Below are positions 18,952 to 27,993 of a stretch of DNA of 64,000 nucleotides, piece by piece (positions within the stretch are counted from its first letter, which is position 1; each line of letters opens with the position of its first letter). Below the pieces are notes generated by a model. It saw only the letters and a program-made list of their open reading frames with translations, ran no database searches and was not told the origin of the DNA. A program made the position numbers and the translations under genes. The stretch spans positions 1,612,001 to 1,676,000 of the forward strand of contig NZ_CP012264.1 in the NCBI RefSeq assembly GCF_001277255.1. Reading direction: 5' to 3'. The stretch comes from Cronobacter condimenti 1330 (GTDB lineage: Bacteria; Pseudomonadota; Gammaproteobacteria; Enterobacterales; Enterobacteriaceae).

Positions 18952-19510
18952 ATATTGTCTTCCCGACGCCGTCGGGACGGGCGCTAATGTAGGGGAAAGG
19001 CCCATAGTCGTCAACGTAAATTTAGCGCTTTCTGGAGCGTTTAAACAAACTTCATACAATATGCCTTTAAAATAACCATTCAATCTTGTTAACCGTGTCC
19101 GTATCAGGAGTGAAGGTGCGTAGATAAGTGAATCCAGAACATTTACGCACTCTGCCTTATGTGCTTCGTAATAAAACAGCATGAATAAATGACCAGACTG
19201 ATAATGCATGGGCGTGGAATTAATTTCCAGAATAACAAAAGGATACAAGGTGATATCTATTCGCAGATATATATATTTGCACTGCAAATGTTCGATTCAA
19301 AGATACTATAAATACAATATATACGTCCATTGAATGATTTGCTGTAACACCGGTCAGTCAGGCTTTGCTATTGAACGCGAAAAAAGAAATAAAAATTCAC
19401 TGCGCTAATTGTCAGGCTATTTAAGTGGGGATAATATGCGCGAGCTTTAATTTAGGACGAGTATTTATTCGTTAAATATATATATTGGAATAATCAATCA
19501 TGGAGAAGAT
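18952..19510. other. AT-rich intergenic region before the fimbrial operon
   Basis: Apart from the tRNA promoter (18986-19014), 558 bp hold no gene I can support. A reading frame on the minus strand runs through the tRNA and is not credible. The stretch from 19060 is markedly AT-richer than the flanking core genes, as is common upstream of horizontally acquired, H-NS-silenced fimbrial operons (inference). Confidence 0.5.
18986..19014 (-). promoter_or_regulatory. Promoter of tRNA-Ser copy 2
   Basis: TTGACG, 17 bp, TACATT on the minus strand with a GCGCCC discriminator. Confidence 0.78.
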
Positions 19511-20044
19511 ATGAAAAAATATCTTTATTTGATGACGCTCGCTGGCGCGCTTGCAATGAATGCGGCCTCAGCGTTGGCAGCAGATGGCAAAATCAATTTT
19601 TCCGGAAAAATCACCGATCAGGCCTGTGAAATTGATGACGATGATAAGATCCTCGACGTGGATATGGGTGTCTATTCAGTAAAACAATTTAACGCGACGG
19701 TGGGCGTAAAGACGCCGCCGATCCCGGTGAAAATTAAGCTTAAAAATTGCCCGGTTGTCGAGGCAGGAGACAATCCCCATTTCAGTATCTATCTGACGGG
19801 TGATGCTGATCCGGTGAATAAAGATTACCTCAAAGTGGCTGATGGCGGCGCGACGGGGGTTGCGATTGTTATTACCGATGACGAAGGAACGCTGATTCCG
19901 ATGAATCAGTTCTCCCAGCGCAAGTTTGAGATAACCGATGCGACGATGGATCTCAACCTTATCGCTTATTATGAATCCACCAGTACGACGATTGGTGCAG
20001 GCGCGGCCAATGGTACAACGGATATCACTTTTGATTATCGTTAA
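19511..20044 (+). CDS. Chaperone-usher fimbrial major subunit
   Basis: A 177-residue type-1-like pilin. The signal peptide (about 1-23, ending ALA) precedes a mature domain with the Cys pair (QACEID and KNCPV) and beta-rich sequence ending ITFDYR, the donor-strand-accepting form. It is the first gene of a four-gene operon (subunit, chaperone, usher, adhesin), which suggests the major shaft subunit. GGAGAAGAT precedes the ATG. I cannot assign it to a named fimbria. Confidence 0.85.
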   Translation: MKKYLYLMTLAGALAMNAASALAADGKINFSGKITDQACEIDDDDKILDVDMGVYSVKQFNATVGVKTPPIPVKIKLKNCPVVEAGDNPHFSIYLTGDADPVNKDYLKVADGGATGVAIVITDDEGTLIPMNQFSQRKFEITDATMDLNLIAYYESTSTTIGAGAANGTTDITFDYR

Positions 20045-20068
20045 TCGCTTACCCGGTTAACACCTGTT

Positions 20069-20094
20069 AAGCCGTTAGCATTAGCTAACGGCTT
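20069..20094 (+). terminator. Hairpin after the major subunit gene
   Basis: AAGCCGTTAG-CATTAG-CTAACGGCTT followed by ATTATT, between the subunit and chaperone genes. The T run is poor, so it probably works as an attenuator or mRNA-stabilising hairpin that keeps subunit expression above the rest of the operon (inference). Confidence 0.6.
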
Positions 20095-20121
20095 ATTATT
20101 CCTTTTGGACGTGGGTTGACT

Positions 20122-20811
20122 ATGCGTGCAATAAGAAAATGCATTCTCAGGATGAATATTTTTATCCTGTTGTTGTTTATTTGTCATGCTGCATCCGCTG
20201 GCGGCATTGTGGTGGGCGGTACGCGGGTGATTTATGAAGGTAGTAAAAAAGAGGCGGCCCTGGGTATTAAAAACAACAGTGCAACGAGCCCCTTTTTATT
20301 GCAATCCTGGGTGGATAATGGTGACGGAAAAACGCGCGGGCCCTTTATGGTTACGCCGCCGCTGTTTCGTATTGAGCCTAATGAAGATCATGAATTACGC
20401 ATCGCGAAAACAGGCGCTCTGCCTGACGACCGCGAATCGCTATTTTATCTGAATATTCGCGCGATTCCGCCTTCATCACAGGAGGCAATAAATACGCTCA
20501 AGCTGGTGGTCAAAACGCGGATTAAGCTCTTTTACCGGCCCCAGGCGCTCATATCTGGCGCGCAAACGGCCTATAAACAGCTCACGTTTCATCTTGCGCA
20601 AGGACAACTGGTGGTCGAAAACCCGACACCAGTCTATGTCGTGTTCGATAGTCTGCAGATTGGCGCGACACGTATTCAGAACGCAGACATGTTGGCCCCA
20701 TTCGCCAGCCTGCGTTTCCCGCTGCCGGCGAGTGAAACCGGGCGAATGGTGAGCTGGCGTGTGATTAATGATTACGGCGGCGTAACCAAACCCGAGACGC
20801 GCCAGTTGTGA
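20122..20811 (+). CDS. Periplasmic fimbrial chaperone (PapD family)
   Basis: A 229-residue PapD-type chaperone with an N-terminal signal peptide (ending HAASA), the G1-strand-preceding motif GGTRVIYEGSKKEAALGIKN, FRIEPNEDHELRI and the usual FYLNIRAIPP. It caps pilin subunits in the periplasm and delivers them to the usher. The ATG at 20122 is used instead of a TTG two codons upstream. Its stop codon overlaps the usher frame. Confidence 0.9.
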   Translation: MRAIRKCILRMNIFILLLFICHAASAGGIVVGGTRVIYEGSKKEAALGIKNNSATSPFLLQSWVDNGDGKTRGPFMVTPPLFRIEPNEDHELRIAKTGALPDDRESLFYLNIRAIPPSSQEAINTLKLVVKTRIKLFYRPQALISGAQTAYKQLTFHLAQGQLVVENPTPVYVVFDSLQIGATRIQNADMLAPFASLRFPLPASETGRMVSWRVINDYGGVTKPETRQL

Positions 20812-20834
20812 GCCGCATTGCAAGGAATGCTGTT

Positions 20835-23381
20835 GTGAAAAAAACGTCCTGTACGACACAGAACCGCCTGCAAGGAGGCGTTTGCCGTCTCGCCGCGACG
20901 GTCAGCGCCGCGCTGGCGTTGACCATGAGCGGCCCCCCTCTTGTCATGGCGCAAGAAAAGGTCTGGTTTGACCCCCTGTTAATGGAACAGGGTGATCCTG
21001 GGCAACGAGGCGTCGACCTCTCCATTTTTAGTACCAAAGATCAATTGCCGGCGGGCAACTATTCACTACGTATTCGGCTTAACGGTGAGGAACGCTTCAC
21101 CCGGACAATCCCGCTTACGGTCGATGCGCGGGGACAGACCCAGCCGGTTATTACGCCCGCGCTTTTACAGGAGCTGGACGTAAAAACCGACGCGTACCCG
21201 GCGCTTGCGGCACTGTCACCGCTTGCGCCCATTGACGCCATCGGCGCGCTTATTCCGGCAGCCTCGGTGCGACTGGATACCCATAACATGTCGCTTGAAG
21301 TCAGTATCCCGCAGGCGGCATTGCGGCATACCGCCCGCGGTTATGTCGACCCTGCGTACTGGGATGATGGCATCCCGGCGCTTTTTAGTAACTACACGCT
21401 GAATGGTTCTGAAACGCATAGCGATGTAGGGGCGGGGGACGCCTCTCACTATCTCAATTTACAGAACGGGTTAAATGTCGGGCCGTGGCGCGTACGTAAC
21501 TATTCGACCTGGAGCAAAGCGGATGACGCGTCGCACTGGGATTCGCTCTATACCTATTTGCAGCGGGATATTAAACCGTGGCGCTCGCAGCTCACGCTCG
21601 GGGAAAGCTATTCGCCATCACTGATTTTCGACAGCGTAAAGTTCAAAGGCGCTCAGCTTGCGACTGACGATAACATGCTGCCGGACAGCCTGCGTGGGTT
21701 TGCTCCCGTTATTCGAGGCATCGCGAATTCCAATGCTGAGGTGACAGTACGCCAGAACGGCTACATCATTTTCCAGGATACCGTCGCGCCCGGCGCGTTT
21801 GAGATAAGCGATCTCTACCCCACCTCGCACAGCGGCGATCTTGACGTCACGATTAAAGAAGCGGATGGCAAAGAGCGGCATTTTATTCAACCCTTTTCCG
21901 CCGTACCGATTATGCAGCGGCCAGGGCAGGTAAAATATAGCCTGACGGCAGGGCAATACGATTCGAGCTGGTCGGACGATGCGACACCCGGGTTTGCGCA
22001 AGGCACAGTGATTTATGGCCTCAATAACCAGTTAACGCTCTATGGCGGCGCGATGGGGGCAGATACGTATCAGGCGGCGGCGCTTGGGGTCGGCATCGGG
22101 CTCAATGAGTGGGGCTCGGTATCAATAGATGTCACGCATGCGCGCAGTCAGCTGCAAAATGACACGACCTCTACAGGCCAGTCCTATCGTTTTCAATATT
22201 CCAAAAATATTGAGGTGACGGATACGTCTATCACCCTTGCAGGCTACCGCTATTCCACCAGCGGCTATTTCAATTTTGACGAGGCGAATCATGCGCAATC
22301 CTGGTATGACGACCGCTACAGCGGCTATTACCAGCAGCGCAGCCAGTTACAGGTCAGTATTAACCAGTCGCTGAGCGGCGTCGGTTCATTCTACCTGAAT
22401 GGTTATCAGCGTGATTTCTGGAACCGGTCTGATAAAGAGCAGAACCTCTCCACGGGCCTCGCGTTCTCCGTCTCCGGCGTGACCTGCACGCTCTCCGCCG
22501 CGTGGAACAAAACAGACGATCAGACTGACCGGCAAGTCGCGCTGGGCGTCAGTGTTCCGCTGAGCCGCTGGCTAAGCAATAGCTGGGCGACATTTAACGT
22601 AAGCCGGGATCAGGATGGCCGCACACGCTATCAAAGCGGGCTCAGCGGCACGCTGATGGATGACGGCAGGCTCAGTTATTCGCTTCAACAAAGCTATAAC
22701 CACGCGGGCCAGCAGGGCGAGGATGCGACGGACAGCAGCGCCGATCTCAATTATAAATCGCGTTTCGCTAACCTGAGTCTGGGCTATTACCAGTCCGATG
22801 ATTCGCGCCAGTGGAATTACGGTGCGTCCGGTGCGGTTATTATGCACCCGCATGGCGTCACGCTATCGCAGCCGCTTGGTGATGCGTTCGCACTGGTGGA
22901 TGCCAACGGCGCCAGCGATATCCGCTTTAAAAACCAGTCCGGCGTCGCGACTGACTGGCTGGGTTTCGCGGTCATTCCCTGGCTTTCTCCGTATGAGCGA
23001 AACGAACTGTCGCTGGATACCACCACATTACCCGCAGGCGTCGACGCAGATAACACGCACCTGACGCTTATCCCTAATAAAGGCGCGATGGTGTATGCGC
23101 ACATCGATGCACGCGAAGGCCATCGACTCTTACTGACGCTGCGCCGGGCGAATAATGAACCGGTGCCGTTTGGCGCACTGGTGACTCTCAATGGTGTCGA
23201 TGGTTATGAAAGTATTGTCGATGAAGGTGGCATCGCCTATGTGACGGGCGTTAAAGAGAATGGTCAGGCCCTGGTGAAATGGGGCAACCGCGCCGATCAG
23301 CGCTGTCAGGCCGCGATTGTTTTACCCGACACGGCGTCAGCGCAAGGCGATCTCCTGCCTCTGACCGCGACATGCCGATAA
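20835..23381 (+). CDS. Outer-membrane fimbrial usher
   Basis: An 848-residue FimD/PapC-type usher. A cleavable signal (ending VMA) is followed by the N-terminal chaperone-binding domain (VWFDPLLMEQGD), the 24-strand barrel and plug (PVIRGIANSNAEVTVRQNGY) and the C-terminal domains (LVDANGASDIRFKNQSG, LTATCR end). Two GTG starts are possible. The one at 20808 overlaps the chaperone stop (GTGA) but has no ribosome-binding site; 20835 follows AAGGA with 8-nt spacing and is preferred. Confidence 0.9.
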   Translation: MKKTSCTTQNRLQGGVCRLAATVSAALALTMSGPPLVMAQEKVWFDPLLMEQGDPGQRGVDLSIFSTKDQLPAGNYSLRIRLNGEERFTRTIPLTVDARGQTQPVITPALLQELDVKTDAYPALAALSPLAPIDAIGALIPAASVRLDTHNMSLEVSIPQAALRHTARGYVDPAYWDDGIPALFSNYTLNGSETHSDVGAGDASHYLNLQNGLNVGPWRVRNYSTWSKADDASHWDSLYTYLQRDIKPWRSQLTLGESYSPSLIFDSVKFKGAQLATDDNMLPDSLRGFAPVIRGIANSNAEVTVRQNGYIIFQDTVAPGAFEISDLYPTSHSGDLDVTIKEADGKERHFIQPFSAVPIMQRPGQVKYSLTAGQYDSSWSDDATPGFAQGTVIYGLNNQLTLYGGAMGADTYQAAALGVGIGLNEWGSVSIDVTHARSQLQNDTTSTGQSYRFQYSKNIEVTDTSITLAGYRYSTSGYFNFDEANHAQSWYDDRYSGYYQQRSQLQVSINQSLSGVGSFYLNGYQRDFWNRSDKEQNLSTGLAFSVSGVTCTLSAAWNKTDDQTDRQVALGVSVPLSRWLSNSWATFNVSRDQDGRTRYQSGLSGTLMDDGRLSYSLQQSYNHAGQQGEDATDSSADLNYKSRFANLSLGYYQSDDSRQWNYGASGAVIMHPHGVTLSQPLGDAFALVDANGASDIRFKNQSGVATDWLGFAVIPWLSPYERNELSLDTTTLPAGVDADNTHLTLIPNKGAMVYAHIDAREGHRLLLTLRRANNEPVPFGALVTLNGVDGYESIVDEGGIAYVTGVKENGQALVKWGNRADQRCQAAIVLPDTASAQGDLLPLTATCR

Positions 23382-23396
23382 GGAAGGAACCAAATT

Positions 23397-24425
23397 ATGT
23401 TGAAAAGACTATTCAGCGGGTTATTGGTCTGCATGATACTTACCATGCCGCTTTGCCGCGCCGCCACAGGCTTTTGTAATACCACGGGCGGCCCGAAAAT
23501 ATTTAATGTTGATGCCAGTACAACAGTCGCTAACCCTGACGATAACCAGAGCGGAAAAAGCTTTTCGGAGCGGTTTGGCTCATCTGAGAATTACACGGCG
23601 CATTGCGACTGCGATGACAGCGATCTTAGTAAAGACCCGCACCCGGGGGCCTATTATAAAAGTGAATATCTGGCGCCAATGACGCAATATGGCGACGCCG
23701 CATTTATTCATGTTAATGATGATATTGACCTGTCGGCGGCAATAAACATCGCCAACGTCGGCGATGTGAACGTACCGTTTACCGACATCTGGAATAAAAA
23801 AAATAACGGCTGTTCGCTAAATAGTTTTACAACCGGACAGAGCGGCTCGCTGACGTTTCGTATTAATAAACCGTTTCTGGGGCAATCGGTAATCCCACAA
23901 ATGGCCGTAGCAGCTATTTATGGCACCGTCAGACCCGGCCAGTATGCTACAGAGCCTATGGCGAAAGTCTTTGTACAGGGGACGGTAACCGTGCCGCAAA
24001 GCTGCGAGATAAACGCCGGTGAAGTCATTTCCGTTGATTTCGGCACCATTTTCGCCAGCAATTTCACCACGCGCGGTCATAAGCCGGACCAGTTTATTGA
24101 TAAAAAAACGGTCATTGCGTATGTCTGTAAAAATATCAGCGATGGCGTCACGTTAACGATGACCTTTTCGGGGGCAGCAGCTGACGGGATGCCGGAGGCG
24201 CTTGCCACCACCAATCCTGATATCGGTGTACTGATGAAGAACAGCAGCGAGCAAGTGCTCCCGATTAATACGAGCGAACTGCCGATGCCGCTTAATCCGT
24301 CGACAGATATTTCACGACGCACCGGGTCGGTCAACCTTTTCACGGCGCCCGTCAATCTCAGCGGTAAAACGCCGCAAAATGGCGCGTTTTCAGGCTCCGC
24401 CGCGATTACCGTCAATATTCGCTAA
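23397..24425 (+). CDS. Fimbrial tip adhesin
   Basis: A 342-residue two-domain fimbrial protein. A signal peptide (ending LCRAATG) precedes an N-terminal lectin-like domain with an unusual Cys/Asp-rich stretch (HCDCDDSD near residue 65), then a pilin domain from about residue 195 (PQSCEINAGEVISVDFG, ending SAAITVNIR). Size, position after the usher and two-domain build point to the tip adhesin; the receptor is unknown. AAGGAAGGAACC precedes the ATG. Confidence 0.82.
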   Translation: MLKRLFSGLLVCMILTMPLCRAATGFCNTTGGPKIFNVDASTTVANPDDNQSGKSFSERFGSSENYTAHCDCDDSDLSKDPHPGAYYKSEYLAPMTQYGDAAFIHVNDDIDLSAAINIANVGDVNVPFTDIWNKKNNGCSLNSFTTGQSGSLTFRINKPFLGQSVIPQMAVAAIYGTVRPGQYATEPMAKVFVQGTVTVPQSCEINAGEVISVDFGTIFASNFTTRGHKPDQFIDKKTVIAYVCKNISDGVTLTMTFSGAAADGMPEALATTNPDIGVLMKNSSEQVLPINTSELPMPLNPSTDISRRTGSVNLFTAPVNLSGKTPQNGAFSGSAAITVNIR

Positions 24426-24509
24426 GTCCGTTCGCATTTCTTTTGAAGCCGCCACAAAGGCGGCTGATTTTGTTATGGTTAATGCCAGTGACTTATCAGG
24501 AGAAGTGCC

Positions 24510-25451
24510 GTGGAGATTCTTTTTTACCATCCGACTTTTGATGTCCGGGACTGGGCCCCGCTGCTGCAACGCCATTTGCCCGATGCGCGATTACGCGCCT
24601 GGCAGCCCGGCGATGACGAACCTGCGGAGTATGCGCTGGTCTGGCACCCCCCATATGAAATGCTGCGCGGGCGCACCGATCTTAACGCGATTTTTGTCCT
24701 CGGTGCGGGCGTTGATTCCCTGCTAAGCCGCCTTGATGCGCACCCGGATCTGCTGCCGGCTGGCGTCCCCCTCTACCGGATGGAAGATACCGGGATGGCG
24801 GCGCAGATGCAGGAATACGCCGTAAGCCAGGTGCTGCACTGGTTTCGCCGCTTCGATGACTATGCGAGGCTTCAGCAAGAGGCTTGCTGGCAGCCGCTTG
24901 AGGAATATCGCCACGCTGATTTCACTATCGGCGTGCTGGGCGCAGGCGTTCTCGGCGGACAGGTTGCACAACGCCTCAGCGCCTGGGGCTTCCCGGTACG
25001 TTGCTGGAGCCGCAGCCGTAAAGCCTATCCCGGCATCGCAAGCTTTGCCGGAGCAGGTGAGTTGCCCGAGTTTTTACAGGGCACCCGCGTACTGATAAAC
25101 CTGTTGCCTAATACGCCAGATACGGTCGGCATTATTAACGCCAGCCTGTTGGCATCGCTTGCCGATGACGCCTTTGTGATGAATCTGGCGCGCGGCGCGC
25201 ATCTCGTTGAAGCGGATCTCCTGCTTGCGATTGAGCGCGGTAACGTGAAGGGGGCAATGCTGGATGTGTTTCATAAGGAGCCGCTGCCTTCTGAAAGCCC
25301 GCTCTGGCGCCACCCTCGTGTACGCATCACGCCGCATGTGGCTGCGGTCACGCGTCCTGATGAGGCGGCGGCGTTTATCGCACAAAGCATCACGCGGATT
25401 GCGCGTGGCGATATGCCGCAAAATCAGGTAGATGTGACGCGGGGTTACTAG
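24510..25451 (+). CDS. ghrA: Glyoxylate/hydroxypyruvate reductase A
   Basis: A cytoplasmic NADPH-dependent 2-hydroxyacid dehydrogenase reducing glyoxylate and hydroxypyruvate. The 313 residues match GhrA: LGAGVDS, the Rossmann GILGAGVLGGQVAQ-like region (GVLGAGVLGGQVA near 147), MNLARGAHLVEADLL and the catalytic HVAAVTRPDEA. The GTG start is set by AGGAGAAGTGCC. Downstream lies ycdX, its usual neighbour, interrupted by the mobile element. Confidence 0.95.
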   Translation: MEILFYHPTFDVRDWAPLLQRHLPDARLRAWQPGDDEPAEYALVWHPPYEMLRGRTDLNAIFVLGAGVDSLLSRLDAHPDLLPAGVPLYRMEDTGMAAQMQEYAVSQVLHWFRRFDDYARLQQEACWQPLEEYRHADFTIGVLGAGVLGGQVAQRLSAWGFPVRCWSRSRKAYPGIASFAGAGELPEFLQGTRVLINLLPNTPDTVGIINASLLASLADDAFVMNLARGAHLVEADLLLAIERGNVKGAMLDVFHKEPLPSESPLWRHPRVRITPHVAAVTRPDEAAAFIAQSITRIARGDMPQNQVDVTRGY

Positions 25452-25537
25452 CCTTCAGCCGCCTCGCACCCGGCGATTCGGCTAAAAATCGCCGTGGATA
25501 CCTGTTATCCTTGATGAAAATCACAAAGGAGAGCGCC

Positions 25538-25954
25538 ATGTATCCCGTAGACCTGCATATGCACACCGTCGCCAGCACCCATGCTTACAGTAACCTGCAT
25601 GATTATATCGCTGCGGCAAAGCAAAAGGGCATCCGGCTTCTGGCCATCACCGATCATGGCCCGGATATGGCGGATGCGCCGCATCACTGGCACTTTATTA
25701 ATATGCGCATCTGGCCACGGGTCGTTGACGGCGTCGGCATCCTGCGTGGGATCGAAGCGAATATCAAAAATCGCGAAGGCGAGATTGACTGTACCGGCCC
25801 GATGCTTGATTCGCTCGATCTTATCGTCGCGGGCTTTCATGAGCCGGTTTTCGCGCCGCAGGATAAAGCGGCAAACACCGAGGCGATGATCGCCGCGATG
25901 GCGAGCGGGGCCGTGCATATCATCAGTCATCCCGGTAACCCAAAATATTTTTAG
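25538..25954 (+). pseudogene. ycdX: ycdX 5' part, interrupted by the mobile element
   Basis: YcdX is a zinc-dependent PHP-domain phosphatase associated with swarming in E. coli (245 residues). This fragment encodes residues 1-137 (MYPVDLHMHTVAST to HPGNPKY), then one foreign Phe and a stop supplied by the element. It keeps the N-terminal metal ligands (HMHT, ITDHGPD, IEAN, GFHEP, SHPGN) but lacks the C-terminal SDSH. AAAGGAGAGCGCC precedes the ATG. Joining it to 39897 onward restores an uninterrupted 245-codon frame. Excision should therefore regenerate ycdX. Confidence 0.93.
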
Positions 25955-25963
25955 ATTCCAATC
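25912..25963. other. attL of the ycdX element
   Basis: Left junction. The central dinucleotide is AA at 25937-25938. To the left is ycdX sequence; to the right is the element half-site ending in the attP arm TAGATTCCAATC (25952-25963). That arm is the inverted partner of GATTGGCATCTA at attR (11 of 12 bases). Confidence 0.8.
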
Positions 25964-25975
25964 CCCAGAAACGAC

Positions 25976-26002
25976 AAAAGGCCGACCCGTTAAGGCCAGC
26001 CT
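25976..26002 (-). terminator. Terminator of the minus-strand head operon
   Basis: On the minus strand GGCTGGCC-TTAACG-GGTCGGCC pairs along 8 positions (two G-U) and is followed by TTTTGTCGTTT. It stops leftward transcription just inside attL. Confidence 0.65.
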
Positions 26003-26023
26003 CTTTAAAATTCAATGTGTTAG

Positions 26024-26212
26024 TTACTTCTTGTGACGCTGTTTTGCCAGTAGGGCGTTAAGCGCGTATTCAAAGCCGTGCTGCTTCTCCAAACGGCTAA
26101 AGATCACGTTACACAGGCCCAAGGCCCTGCACAGTTCTTTACGGTTTACGATCTCCGCCGCGCCAGATACATAGATTTGACCAGCGCCGGGGATATTGAT
26201 TGAAACTTTCAT
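26024..26212 (-). CDS. Hypothetical 62-residue protein, last gene of head operon
   Basis: Small protein MKVSINIPGAGQIYVSG to KQRHKK with no family I recognise. It has a beta-like N-terminal half and a basic, helical C-terminal half containing two Cys. It follows the major capsid gene after a 77-bp gap that holds the hairpin CCCCCAGCCGGAGCCGGGGG (26261-26280). Position suggests a head-related or capsid-redirecting role, but nothing in the sequence proves it. Confidence 0.6.
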   Translation of the reverse strand: MKVSINIPGAGQIYVSGAAEIVNRKELCRALGLCNVIFSRLEKQHGFEYALNALLAKQRHKK

Positions 26213-26289
26213 GTGTTACCCCAGTGTAAAAGTAAAAATGAATATGACCGGAAGAGATAACCCCCAGCCGGAGCCGGGGGAAATGTGCA

Positions 26290-27309
26290 TTACTTCAGCT
26301 TGACGTTCAGCGTGTAGTTCGGGCGCAGGTTCAGAGGAATGTGACTAAATTCCTGCTTAATGGTGATCATCCCGTCCTTATCAGTGGTGATCCACTGGTA
26401 CAGGTCAGACACTACACCTTTAGCGGCAATATTCTGATTACGGGAGCATGGACCCTTAACCAGTTTGAACGGGTTACGGTCAGCGCCGTTAAACTTAGGA
26501 ACGAACAGGCCGGAACCTTCTTCGATTTCGTAGCGGTCATCGTCCGCCAGAATGAAAGTAATGTTGCCAATGCTGAAGGAGTCATAACCCGCCGTGTTAA
26601 TCGGGATCAGAGCGCCTTTTGCAGCTTCCGCCACCTTGTTGGTGATCAGGCTGGTTACTTCCGGGTGGCTCGCCAGTGCGTCATACAGATCCGGGGAGCA
26701 GAAGACAAAGAAGCGATCCAGATAAGAGCGGCTCGCGCCGTACTCTTTAACCAACATGCGGCGAATTTTCGCAAGCTGTGCATAGACGTTAGCGCCTGCT
26801 GATCCGTCCAGGTCGAAACTCAGCGGAGCGGCCCCCATCGCCGCGCGGAAGTCGATATCACCGTCGTCAGTCTTAGAGGCTTTGGCTACCTGTTTGAACA
26901 GGGCGCGGGCCAGTGTGCTTTCAACGGTTTCCAGTTTAGCGTCACGCATACGGATCGCTTTCTGTGCAACGATTTCCATTACGGTGGCTTCAACGTTTGG
27001 ATCTTGTGCAGAGGTAAGGCCCTGCCAATCCGCTGGTTTAACGTCCGCAGTGGTAAGCACGGTTGGGATCTCCTGGTCGCGCAACAGCGGCTTGGAGATC
27101 TGAATGGCGTTTGTTTCGGTGCCGTAGCGTGAAACCTGTTCCAGTTCAGAAACTTTAGTTTCCACAATGTCCAGGATCTGGGCGTGTGGATTCTGAGAGA
27201 TTACCGGGGTAAAAATACCCAGATCAGTGATCAGGTGATTGCCTGCCGGGACATCCTTAATAGCTGTAACGGTGTCCAGCTTTTCAAACTTAGAAATATC
27301 AATTGCCAT
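26290..27309 (-). CDS. Phage major capsid protein (lambda gpE family)
   Basis: A 339-residue protein with the features of the lambda-type major capsid family. It has an N-terminal arm, ILDIVETKVSEL, the central acidic ETVE at 127-130 within a long helix (MRDAKLETVESTLARALFKQ, the family E-x-T-x-E region), FFVFCSPDLYDALASHPEV near 205 and a C-terminal region naming a beta-rich P-domain. It is about the size of gpE (341). AAGGAAATC precedes the ATG and the decoration gene ends 12 bp upstream. No protease or scaffold gene is present, so assembly would need helper factors or self-assembly (inference). Confidence 0.82.
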   Translation of the reverse strand: MAIDISKFEKLDTVTAIKDVPAGNHLITDLGIFTPVISQNPHAQILDIVETKVSELEQVSRYGTETNAIQISKPLLRDQEIPTVLTTADVKPADWQGLTSAQDPNVEATVMEIVAQKAIRMRDAKLETVESTLARALFKQVAKASKTDDGDIDFRAAMGAAPLSFDLDGSAGANVYAQLAKIRRMLVKEYGASRSYLDRFFVFCSPDLYDALASHPEVTSLITNKVAEAAKGALIPINTAGYDSFSIGNITFILADDDRYEIEEGSGLFVPKFNGADRNPFKLVKGPCSRNQNIAAKGVVSDLYQWITTDKDGMITIKQEFSHIPLNLRPNYTLNVKLK

Positions 27310-27321
27310 TATGTGATTTCC

Positions 27322-27693
27322 TTATGCTTTGTAGAAATTGGCGTTGATAGCCAGGCGAACATCACCGGATGCTGTCAGCGCTTCCAGTGCGGCTTTTTTG
27401 CTCGCGTCATCTTTGGCGCGTAGGGCAAAATCGGTAATCACGAGGTGTCTGTCACAAATGACTAGGGTTTTGGGCTTGCCATCGGCGGACATATTGGAAA
27501 GGTTAATGATCGGCTTGCCAGCGTCAGCGGCGGCGGAGTCGAACAGGGCAAAAGTTTTGCTGTCCAGAATATCCCCACAATAGACATCAGCCGGGAGGCT
27601 TGGGGCGGTTACTTCGGTGCGGTCAAACAGGCTGGAGGCGTAGTCTACGATTACGTCACCTTGCGTTACCGGGTAGCGCTCGGAAGTTTTCAT
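27322..27693 (-). CDS. Probable capsid decoration protein (gpD-like)
   Basis: A 123-residue protein beginning MKTSERYPVTQGDVIVDYA, directly upstream of the capsid gene as D precedes E in lambda. The C-terminal segment (LVITDFALRAKDDASKKAAL, then ASGDVRLAINANFY) resembles the gpD pattern in which a Thr/Lys/Lys-containing loop precedes the last beta strand. The frame is open for 59 more codons upstream, but AAGGAAAACCTTT sits before the ATG at 27693. Decoration role is an inference from position and weak pattern similarity. Confidence 0.6.
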   Translation of the reverse strand: MKTSERYPVTQGDVIVDYASSLFDRTEVTAPSLPADVYCGDILDSKTFALFDSAAADAGKPIINLSNMSADGKPKTLVICDRHLVITDFALRAKDDASKKAALEALTASGDVRLAINANFYKA

Positions 27694-27963
27694 AAAGGTT
27701 TTCCTTATGGAGGGTTTTAGACGTGGAGAGAGTCCACAGGGTGATCCGGCGTTGCACCGGATATAAGGACCGCCACAGAGGACAATCCGAATTGTTGGAA
27801 GATGGGAGGCCGTGGGGTGAATAGAAGAGGGCGGCATCATGCCGCCCTTTCTAATCTGGCTCTCTCTCACCCTCTCAGGGTGGGGGGAGGTGTAAACCTC
27901 TTTTTTGTGGTCACTCGCCCGCCAGCGTCACGGGAGCAACCGCCAGCCGTTGGACAAATAACC

Positions 27964-27993
27964 ACAAAAAAGAACCCGGTAGGAGAGACCGGG
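27964..27993 (-). terminator. Leftward terminator upstream of the head operon
   Basis: On the minus strand CCCGGT-CTCTCCT-ACCGGG is followed by TTCTTTTTT. It would shield the head operon from transcription entering from the right. I find no clear sigma-70 promoter between here and the decoration gene, so the head genes may need an activator or antitermination, perhaps helper-derived (inference). Confidence 0.65.

Noticed and set aside
18664..19287. A 207-codon minus-strand frame
   Set aside because: It runs straight through the tRNA-Ser gene and its terminator, and no known family is visible; only chance openness.
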